From positions 1-11,382 of the forward strand of contig JAICTU010000300.1 in assembly GCA_025936205.1 (NCBI GenBank): 11,382 nt of DNA, read 5' to 3'. Source of the stretch: Polyangiaceae bacterium (GTDB lineage Bacteria; Myxococcota; Polyangia; Polyangiales; Polyangiaceae). The notes under the pieces are model-generated. The model saw only the letters and a program-made list of their open reading frames with translations, ran no database searches and had not been told where the DNA came from. Positions within the stretch are counted from its first letter, which is position 1. Each line of letters begins with the position of its first letter. Made by a program: the position numbers and the translations under genes. Of this stretch, positions 6,332-11,382 are shown in pieces.

Positions 6332-6475
6332 GACGCCGAAACAGGGGTGCGTGAACGCTTCCGCTACAGCCGGAGGTCATGGTGGCTGCGAGGTGTCGAT
6401 GGAGCCGATGCGCCGTGCGAGGGCGCGCGCACCTGCAGCGCTCCGGGCGCTCACTCGGCGCCAGCTAGCGTCGGA

Positions 6476-6495
6476 CCGCCGCGTTTCGGCGGCGG
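6476..6495 (-). terminator. Terminator-like hairpin after the nitroreductase gene
   Basis: CCGCCGC (6476-6482) and GCGGCGG (6489-6495) form a 7-bp GC stem around a 6-base loop, beginning five bases after the nitroreductase stop on the minus strand. No T-run follows. It suggests that the E1/nitroreductase transcript ends here, separating it from the acyltransferase gene. Confidence 0.45.
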
Positions 6496-6500
6496 CGGTT

Positions 6501-7709
6501 TCAGGAAGCAGCGGGCACCGGCGCCGGTAACGTGACATCGAACACACTCGGGCGCGCCGAATGCGGCCGCTGCGAGTCGGTGGCCTGGAGCGGCTGGCCC
6601 ATGCGGAAGACGACCACGGGCCTGGCGTTGGTTCCGAGCCGCGCCCGCAACGCCAGATTCGCGCTCTCGACCTCGGTGATAGCTGCGTGCATCGCCGTGA
6701 CGAAGCCCTGCTCGTGGAGCATCAGGACCAGGTCTTCAAAGGCACGGCCAGCCAGCACGCGCTCCGCCAGGTCATCATGTGGCGAAAGGATGATACCGAC
6801 CGCCGACGAGCTGCGCATCCCTGCGTTGCCCCCGCGCGCGAGACCCGAGACCTCTTCTGGCGCGAGCGGGACCTCGCTCAACAGCCGCGTCTGAACGCCG
6901 CGAGTCATCTCGTCGGACAGACCGAGTTCCCGTCCGCGCATGCCGAGCGGCGAGTCGGAGTCATTTTCGAGCAACCACCGGCCGAGCTCGGCGGTGAAGT
7001 CCTCGCGGCTCAGCGCAGCGGAATCCGCGAGCTCCTGCAGATCGCCGAGAAACGCGAGCGAATCGTCATCGCTCAGCACATGAAACGCGAGCGCTGGATA
7101 GTCGGTGCGCAGCAGCTGGCACATGCTGAGCGTGAGCGGCTCCGAGAGCTTCGCGTCGCGATTGTACATGGCGCGCACGCTGCGACGCTCGAGCATGGCG
7201 TGCAAAACGCCCTCGGGACCGCTGATCGCACCGGGGCGGAATCGGACCCTCCCGATGAAGACATAGCGTTCCACGCCGGCGTGATGCGGAAGAATGGCAG
7301 GCGACGGATCCGCGCTCAGCTCGATCCGCGCTTCGATGCCATAGCCGCGAGCAGCGTGGATCAGATTGGCGAGCCCGCAGCCGATGCTGATCGCCGCTTG
7401 ACGGCCAGCTGGATCCGACGCTCCGAGCACGGCCTGGCGGTCACACCAGAGCGCCAGCGTGTTGGGACGCTCGTCGAACACGAAACGTTGGGGAACGGTG
7501 TTGTGGCTGGTGGGTGCGAGCAGATTATAGGCTGCCAGGTATTGCAGCTGCGCACGCGACAGCTCGCCAGCGTTCGTTCCCAGCGCGGTGAACTCCTCGC
7601 GCGAGAGCACGGACAAACGCCAGAGCTCGAAGGGGTCGCTCGCGGCGACCTCTTGCAGGGCTGCAGGGGGGGGCGACGGGCGCAAAAGGTTTCTGTGATC
7701 ACTGGTCAT
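6501..7709 (-). CDS. Twin nitroreductase-fold protein (Acg / Rv1355c C-terminal type)
   Basis: A 402-residue protein. LLAPTSHNTVPQRFVF (63-78) matches the 'APSxHNTQPWRF' FMN-loop signature of Acg-type nitroreductases, and the stretch SDPAGRQAAISIGCGLANL (98-116), with D99-P-x-G-R103, is the next conserved block. A second half begins at ERRSVRAMYNRD (174-185), the usual 'RR-x-x-R-x-x-Y/F' element, and continues through a helical lid to the C-terminal segment around GFVTAMHAAITEVES and RPVVVFRMGQP. This internal two-half architecture is typical of the mycobacterial Acg family and of the C-terminal part of Rv1355c. Some family members bind flavin in an occluded pocket, so reductase activity is not certain. 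The ATG at 7709 has AGGAAGGA nine bases upstream, inside the end of the E1 gene; the two genes are six bases apart, so an operon is nearly certain. The last 25 residues are Pro/Ala-rich. Confidence 0.82.
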   Translation of the reverse strand: MTSDHRNLLRPSPPPAALQEVAASDPFELWRLSVLSREEFTALGTNAGELSRAQLQYLAAYNLLAPTSHNTVPQRFVFDERPNTLALWCDRQAVLGASDPAGRQAAISIGCGLANLIHAARGYGIEARIELSADPSPAILPHHAGVERYVFIGRVRFRPGAISGPEGVLHAMLERRSVRAMYNRDAKLSEPLTLSMCQLLRTDYPALAFHVLSDDDSLAFLGDLQELADSAALSREDFTAELGRWLLENDSDSPLGMRGRELGLSDEMTRGVQTRLLSEVPLAPEEVSGLARGGNAGMRSSSAVGIILSPHDDLAERVLAGRAFEDLVLMLHEQGFVTAMHAAITEVESANLALRARLGTNARPVVVFRMGQPLQATDSQRPHSARPSVFDVTLPAPVPAAS

Positions 7710-7715
7710 GATGAT

Positions 7716-9038
7716 TCATCCTTCCTGACCACGGCGCGCGGCGAGATCATACGCTACTCGATTACCTGCCGGATAGTGGTGCCCCAGCACGCGCATGGCG
7801 AGCTCTTTACCACCGATCGCACCGGACGCCATGGCCGTGGCACCGGATTGGGGCATGCCATTGAAGACTTGCTCGCCTTCGCCTCGGACGAGTGCGCCGA
7901 ACGCACCCGAGCCGAAGTCTTCCCCGCACAGATGGGCAGCGACAGCGAATACTTGGCGGCGATCGCCGGCGTGGAATGCGTCCAGGGCAGCGAAGAGCGC
8001 TTCATCGCGGCCCGTTTGAGACAAGCTTGCCGTGGGCTGCTCGCGGAAGGGATTCCAGACGGCGTGGGCCATGTTTCCCACGTCGCTGATCATCAGCACG
8101 TCGACATGGTGTTCGCGCGCCTGGCGGCGGGCTTCGACCTTCAAGTCCAGATTGTCCATTTCCTCGACGAGGATGTCGATCGGCGGCTCTGATTGCCCGT
8201 CGCCGAGCAGGAAGCGCTGCAGGTTGTCTGGGGTCAGCCCTTCTCGATAGACATGGACGTCGAGATACGGATCGACGAGTTGCTGCTCGTAGGCGAGATA
8301 CTCGGCCTTCGAGACGCGTGGCGTCTGCCGTGAATCACGGAGGTCACTGCGCTGGCTCCGGCTCCCGACGTGGTGCCGGAGCGAAACGCGCTCGCAACGA
8401 TTGAAGTTGGTGAGCTCGACACGATCGGGGTCCGCGAGCTTCACGCACTTGGGCCGGGCCTCGCGCAGCCAGCCTTCGAGCAGATTTCCGCCGACGCTAG
8501 CGCCCGCGAATCCTAGGACCGCGCCCTCGAGGCGCCGACGGATCTCACTCCAACTCAGCCGCCCTGCAGGGTCGGTCATGATCTTGGAGTTGCTGACGAC
8601 GAGAGCAATTCGATGCCAGGGCTCCGGCGCGACCAGGTAGAGATTGCCCGCTACCCGGTCGAAGACGTAACTGCCGTAGTCCGGCTCGAACGCGCCCGCT
8701 GCATGGGCGGCGGAAGCCAGCTCCTCGTAGCGCTCGAACTCGGCCTGGTAGAGCTGGCTGAGCGTGTGCGTCCCATCGACGATCGGGGAGTTGGCGATGT
8801 TGGACAGGGGCTTCCGCAGATCTTCGAACGTGGCGCGGATCCCGCAAAAATGCCTCTCGGGGCCGAGCCGAATCTCGGGTGCCAGACCGAGCCGCTCATG
8901 TTCGGGATGCCGGAGGCAGGCGCTGCCGTCCGCATGGTATTGGATCAGCTGATCGCGGTGCGCCCGCGCCGTGTCCAAGACCAGCGGGCGCAGCCGATGC
9001 TGGCGGTTATCTGCAGGCAAGGCCGATACATTGTGCAT
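7716..9038 (-). CDS. ThiF/E1-like adenylyltransferase (Rv1355c N-terminal type)
   Basis: A 440-residue protein with a ThiF/MoeB/E1 nucleotide-binding core in its second half. AVLGFAGASVGGNLLEGWL (173-191) is the Rossmann glycine loop in an unusual form, and KLADPDRVELTNFNR (200-214) is the canonical 'D-x-D-x-V-x-x-x-N-x-x-R' block that binds ATP-Mg. SKAEYLAYEQQLVDPYLDV (243-261) matches the following helix and strand, though about 20 extra residues separate it from the NR motif. DILVEEMDNLDLK (288-300) fits the 'D-x-x-D-x-x' end of the domain. No CxxC zinc pairs, seen in ThiF and MoeB, are present. The N-terminal 165 residues form a separate region that resembles nothing I can name. Such enzymes adenylate a carboxylate, often a C-terminal glycine. 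Domain order E1 then nitroreductase copies the Rv1355c (MoeY) fusion of mycobacteria, here as two genes. ATG 9038 lacks a clear ribosome site. Confidence 0.85.
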   Translation of the reverse strand: MHNVSALPADNRQHRLRPLVLDTARAHRDQLIQYHADGSACLRHPEHERLGLAPEIRLGPERHFCGIRATFEDLRKPLSNIANSPIVDGTHTLSQLYQAEFERYEELASAAHAAGAFEPDYGSYVFDRVAGNLYLVAPEPWHRIALVVSNSKIMTDPAGRLSWSEIRRRLEGAVLGFAGASVGGNLLEGWLREARPKCVKLADPDRVELTNFNRCERVSLRHHVGSRSQRSDLRDSRQTPRVSKAEYLAYEQQLVDPYLDVHVYREGLTPDNLQRFLLGDGQSEPPIDILVEEMDNLDLKVEARRQAREHHVDVLMISDVGNMAHAVWNPFREQPTASLSQTGRDEALFAALDAFHAGDRRQVFAVAAHLCGEDFGSGAFGALVRGEGEQVFNGMPQSGATAMASGAIGGKELAMRVLGHHYPAGNRVAYDLAARRGQEG

Positions 9039-9076
9039 TTACGCCATAGTCGCGTGCCGTCGCGCCGCATCGCAAG

Positions 9077-9154
9077 TCAGCCCCGATGGGCGGCCGTTTG
9101 GCCGCTGCTCCGATACAGCTCGCAGGCGGACCAGGGTCGAATGGGGTGTTTCAT
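9077..9154 (-). CDS. Possible 25-codon small ORF between the LuxR and E1 genes
   Basis: An ATG (9154-9152) opens a 25-codon frame beginning MKHPIRPWSACELY and ending TAAHRG before TGA at 9077. It lies wholly in the 126-bp gap between the LuxR and E1-like genes, on their strand. E1-like enzymes can modify small peptides, which is the only reason to list it. It has no good ribosome site, no repeated core and no typical leader motif; its end overlaps a hairpin. Probably chance. Confidence 0.15.
   Translation of the reverse strand: MKHPIRPWSACELYRSSGQTAAHRG
9090..9105 (-). terminator. Short hairpin between the LuxR and E1 genes
   Basis: GCGGCC (9090-9095) and GGCCGC (9100-9105) pair around a 4-base loop (AAAC on the minus strand). 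It sits 60 bp after the LuxR-gene stop and about 52 bp before the E1 ATG. Without a T-tract it may be an attenuator or 3'-end structure rather than a full terminator. Confidence 0.3.
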
Positions 9155-9164
9155 CCAGAGGAGA

Positions 9165-10262
9165 TCAACCAAGATCCCGGCTCTCTCGGAGCAGATGCAC
9201 GGCCTTGGCGCGCGAGCTCACCCCGAGCTTGGCCAGGATGTGTTTCACGTGGGTTTTCACGGTCTCGCTCGACACACCGAGCCGGTCCGCGATCTCACGG
9301 TTCGTGAGCCCCCGCTCGAGGAAGCGGGACACGCGCGCTTCTGACGGGCTCAGCTTGGTCAGGATGTCGTTCGTCCCGGTGCACGCCTTCAGCTCGGCCA
9401 ATAGCCAGACGCGCTGGTCTGGCGTCGTCACCCAGTAAAATTCGACGAGCAACGGTTTACCACTCGCCGAACGCAGCGTGCGGGGACGGCCGAGCAGCGT
9501 ATCGCGCTGCGCGGAGTCCGCCCGTCTCAACTGACGCGATGCTTCCGCGGCCGCATGCTCGAGATCCCGGCGCGCCAAGGGCCCTTCCAGCAAGCGCTGG
9601 GCCTGGGCAGACATCCACGCCAGGCGCTCGGTCGCGTCCCACAGGACATAGGCGCCGCGCTGCCGCTCCACGAGCTGACGCAGCAGATCCTGTTGATGTT
9701 CGAGGGAACGAAGCCGCTCGATGCGCTTTGCCGCAGCCCGTAGCGGCGTTTCGAGATGTCGCAGCAGGGCGAGGGAACGAGGGGCGAAGCGCTGATCGAT
9801 CCTCGGCGTGGCAAACATCAGCCCGAACATGTGCAGCGACCCGTAGCGCAACCCCGTCGGTCGGACGCCGCACATGAAGCCGATATCGTAGCGCTTGTAG
9901 AATTCATTGTAGGCGCGGGACTTTTGATACGCCTGCAAATCCAGGCCATGCCCTTCGGCCAGGAACAAGCTGGGGGAAGTCGTCCGGTTCCAGGCAAACA
10001 GCGGGTCTTCCGCGATGAGGTCGCGGGGATATTGCTGGATCGCGCCGACGAGAGAGCCTGCTCGCACCGTGGGGGCGCCCCGTTCCGGAACATCGAACAC
10101 CGAGAGCAGACAACCAGAAGCCCCCATGAGCCGCTGCAGGCTGCCCAACAAGGGGCCACCGAGGTCCGCCAGCTCCAGTACGCCTGCGAGCTGCCTCTCA
10201 ATTTCGAGTAACTCTGACCCCTGCATAGGCGGCGCCAACACGAAGCCGGCGGTCTCCCTCAA
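9165..10262 (-). CDS. LuxR-family transcriptional regulator with sensory N-terminus
   Basis: A 365-residue regulator. The C-terminus (304-358) is a full LuxR/FixJ-type helix-turn-helix: LSPSEARVSRFLERGLTNREIADRLGV and SSETVKTHVKHILAKLGVSSR, with the usual glycine, N-x-E-I-A and V-K-x-H-V elements. The N-terminal 180 residues look GAF-like (NEFYKRYDIGFMCGV, 119-133), followed by a helix and a PAS-like segment (about 200-290; GAYVLWDATERLAWMSAQA). IAEDPLFAWNRTTS (83-96) recalls the D-P element of autoinducer-binding domains, but other diagnostic residues are not evident, so the ligand is unknown. There is no receiver domain. TTG 10262 is chosen because AGGAGAG lies about ten bases upstream; ATG 10226 is an alternative that loses 12 residues. 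The gene heads the minus-strand group and is divergent from the hydrolase gene, which suggests local regulation. Confidence 0.88.
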   Translation of the reverse strand: MRETAGFVLAPPMQGSELLEIERQLAGVLELADLGGPLLGSLQRLMGASGCLLSVFDVPERGAPTVRAGSLVGAIQQYPRDLIAEDPLFAWNRTTSPSLFLAEGHGLDLQAYQKSRAYNEFYKRYDIGFMCGVRPTGLRYGSLHMFGLMFATPRIDQRFAPRSLALLRHLETPLRAAAKRIERLRSLEHQQDLLRQLVERQRGAYVLWDATERLAWMSAQAQRLLEGPLARRDLEHAAAEASRQLRRADSAQRDTLLGRPRTLRSASGKPLLVEFYWVTTPDQRVWLLAELKACTGTNDILTKLSPSEARVSRFLERGLTNREIADRLGVSSETVKTHVKHILAKLGVSSRAKAVHLLRESRDLG

Positions 10263-10278
10263 ATCACGTCCGCTCTCC

Positions 10279-10303
10279 TACCATGGCTTTCACCCCTCTG
10301 GTA
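10279..10303. promoter_or_regulatory. Inverted repeat TACCA-N15-TGGTA between LuxR and hydrolase genes
   Basis: TACCA (10279-10283) and TGGTA (10299-10303) are perfect inverted half-sites in the 93-bp divergent intergenic region. The spacing puts the half-site centres two helical turns apart, as expected for a dimeric regulator. The arms are short, so chance is a real possibility. No -35/-10 pair is clear on either strand. Confidence 0.25.
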
Positions 10304-10355
10304 CCGCCCACAAGCGACGCTCGCCGTCGGCGCTGTGCTGTGGGAGAACCGGGGC

Positions 10356-11162
10356 ATGGCCACGATGATGGTGGGCGACGCCGCCCTGTACTACCGGGAG
10401 ATGGGTGCTGGTACACCTCTGCTGCTGATACACGGGACGGGCGGTCGCGCGGATGATTTCGCTGCGGCAACGGAGTTGTTGGCGCGCAATCACCGGGTCA
10501 TTGTCTACGACCGCCGCGGGCATGCGCGCAGCAAGACCAAGCCAGCAGCAGTCAAGGGCTATCTGAAGCGTCAGGCTGAAGACGCCGCGGCACTTCTGCA
10601 GGGACTCGGCACGGGTCCTGCCGCCGTCGTAGGCTGGAGCATGGGCGGGTTGATCGCGCTGTCTCTGGCTCTGGAGCGGCCGGAGCTCGTCTCTCGCTTG
10701 GTGCTGTGCGAGCCGCCGTTTCACTCGGTGAAGCACATGCCCCTGAGCATGGCTCCGGTGTTCTGTAAGGCGCTATTTCTTTCGGCCATCGGCTGCAAGC
10801 GAGCGGCCGTCACGGCGTTCCTGCGGATGACGCTGCGCAGGCCCAACGGCGCCAGCACCTACGACGATTTGGATCCAGGCATTCGTGAGGAGGTGCTGGA
10901 GAACGCTAGCATCCTGTTGCACGAGCTCAAGACGGGCACTGGGGAAGAGATCACTGCCGAGCGCTTGCAGCAGCTGCATTGTCCAATCAGCGCGATCGTG
11001 GGTGCGGAGACGCACCGTCTCTTCTCGGATGCCATGCACCGCCTGTCCGGCATGCTGCCGCAAATGCAGGTGACGCGGGTGCCTGAGGCCGACCACCTGC
11101 TCGTGCTTTCGCATCCGGCAACTTTCGCGCGCCTGGCCCTACAGGCTGCGCAGGACGCCTGA
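10356..11162 (+). CDS. Alpha/beta-fold hydrolase
   Basis: A 268-residue alpha/beta hydrolase of usual family length. PLLLIHGTGG (21-30) carries the HG oxyanion element, VIVYDRRGHARS (48-59) is the conserved strand-4 loop, and VVGWSMGG (91-98) is the nucleophile elbow with Ser95. His247 in EADHLL (244-249) is the catalytic base. The expected acid after strand 6 lies in SAIVGAETHRL (212-222), where the usual Asp is missing; Glu218 may take its role. A lid region spans about 121-200. Esterase, lactonase, haloperoxidase-like and thioesterase roles are all possible. ATG 10356 is preferred because GGGAG lies nine bases upstream; an in-frame GTG at 10335 adds seven residues. No signal peptide, so cytoplasmic. 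It is transcribed away from the LuxR gene and may act on the product or signal of that locus, which is inference. Confidence 0.88.
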   Translation: MATMMVGDAALYYREMGAGTPLLLIHGTGGRADDFAAATELLARNHRVIVYDRRGHARSKTKPAAVKGYLKRQAEDAAALLQGLGTGPAAVVGWSMGGLIALSLALERPELVSRLVLCEPPFHSVKHMPLSMAPVFCKALFLSAIGCKRAAVTAFLRMTLRRPNGASTYDDLDPGIREEVLENASILLHELKTGTGEEITAERLQQLHCPISAIVGAETHRLFSDAMHRLSGMLPQMQVTRVPEADHLLVLSHPATFARLALQAAQDA

Positions 11163-11227
11163 TCGCCGCTGGCCGGCGCTGCGGCCGCCCGCGGCGCTGC
11201 AAAATCGAGCGTCTGTTGGCGCACTAT

Positions 11228-11252
11228 CCCCCGTTTGGGGGACGCTCGCGTC
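11228..11252. terminator. Hairpin downstream of the hydrolase gene, with GACGCTCGCGTC element
   Basis: CCCCC (11228-11232), loop GTTT and GGGGG (11237-11241) form a perfect 5-bp stem 65 bp after the hydrolase stop. It runs directly into GACGCTCGCGTC (11241-11252), a small hairpin identical over 12 bases to the one in the convergent terminator at 5419-5430. This suggests a recurrent 3'-end structure of the genome. No T-tract is present. Confidence 0.4.
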
Positions 11253-11297
11253 GTCCGCTCGTGCTTCGCTAGCTCTCGCACCGCCGACGCAGTTGCA

Positions 11298-11311
11298 CTC
11301 GCAATTGCGAG
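11298..11311. promoter_or_regulatory. Perfect 14-bp palindrome CTCGCAATTGCGAG
   Basis: The sequence is its own reverse complement, with an AATT centre that stands out in GC-rich surroundings. It lies 30 bp before a possible plus-strand start at 11342, a position that would suit an operator. No promoter elements were recognised. The remainder of 11163-11341 shows no gene. Confidence 0.3.
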
Positions 11312-11341
11312 GGCGTTCGCGCTGCAAGCGACCGGGGATGC

Positions 11342-11382
11342 ATGTCCAAGCTGAGCCAAGTTCTCCCGAGAGTGTTGGTGGG
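11342..11382 (+). CDS. Possible start of a gene cut by the right edge
   Basis: An ATG at 11342 opens a frame beginning MSKLSQVLPRVL that stays open to the window end (13 codons). A GGGG lies close upstream as a weak ribosome site. Another frame from ATG 11338 is also open. Too little sequence is present to judge coding or function. Confidence 0.25.
   Translation, partial: MSKLSQVLPRVLV

Larger units (their letters stand above)
6176..6500. other. 325-bp intergenic region between nitroreductase and acyltransferase genes
   Basis: No convincing gene is seen here. The side next to the nitroreductase gene carries a terminator-like hairpin (6476-6495). The middle has the only AT-rich patch (6312-6331), with an imperfect 20-bp dyad. 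The rest is GC-rich without recognised signals. An 87-codon minus-strand frame (6117-6380) crosses it but overlaps the acyltransferase start and has unlikely composition. The layout fits a separate promoter for the acyltransferase gene. Confidence 0.5.

Noticed and set aside
6117..6380. 87-codon minus-strand frame crossing the gap before the acyltransferase gene
   Set aside because: It overlaps the acyltransferase start, lacks a ribosome site and has Ser/Arg-rich shadow-like composition.
6561..8192. 543-codon plus-strand open frame antisense to the nitroreductase and E1 genes
   Set aside because: It is opposite two genes with clear family motifs, and its composition (many Arg, Gln, His and Glu, no recognisable domain) is that expected from an antisense frame in GC-rich DNA.
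1..11382. Search for tRNA, rRNA, CRISPR arrays, insertion sequences and attachment sites
   Set aside because: No cloverleaf, rRNA segment, regularly spaced repeats, transposase motif or flanking direct repeats were noticed by eye.

Overview
The window is high-GC bacterial DNA with dense genes, strong GC bias at third codon positions and frequent GTG/TTG starts. No rRNA, tRNA, CRISPR array, insertion sequence or phage gene was seen. The style (a tandem-receiver regulator with a proline-rich linker, a 177-residue orphan protein that resembles families I associate with myxobacteria, and hairpins without T-tracts) suggests a myxobacterium or related deltaproteobacterial lineage. That placement is inference; no marker gene proves it.

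Left part, minus strand (1-1971): a tandem-receiver response regulator, a NUDIX hydrolase of ADP-ribose pyrophosphatase type, and a gamma-glutamylcyclotransferase (AIG2-like) protein cut by the window edge. The last two overlap by ATGA, so the three may form one operon. A perfect 22-bp palindrome at 2051-2072 lies between this group and the divergent plus-strand genes.

Middle part, plus strand (2113-5420): a small unknown helical protein (88 aa), complete glmS (glucosamine-6-phosphate synthase, start of UDP-GlcNAc synthesis), a yhbY-type RNA-binding protein of ribosome assembly, and a 177-aa protein of unknown function. Hairpins without T-tracts follow glmS, yhbY and the 177-aa gene. This looks like ordinary chromosomal backbone.

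Right part (5429-11162) is the most interesting. On the minus strand, in transcription order, are a LuxR-family regulator, a ThiF/E1-like adenylyltransferase, a twin nitroreductase-fold protein spaced 6 bp from it, and, after a hairpin and a 325-bp gap, a GNAT-fold protein resembling acyl-amino-acid or autoinducer synthases. An alpha/beta hydrolase is divergent from the LuxR gene. The E1 and nitroreductase halves look like a split version of the mycobacterial Rv1355c (MoeY) fusion protein. A carboxylate-activating enzyme, a flavin-type redox protein, an acyltransferase, a hydrolase and a LuxR regulator together suggest a small-molecule production and sensing locus. An AT-rich 20-bp dyad upstream of the acyltransferase is a possible binding site for the regulator. 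The chemistry and the link between these genes are inference.

The right end (11163-11382) is mostly non-coding, with a CCCCC-GTTT-GGGGG hairpin and a 14-bp palindrome, and possibly the first codons of another plus-strand gene.
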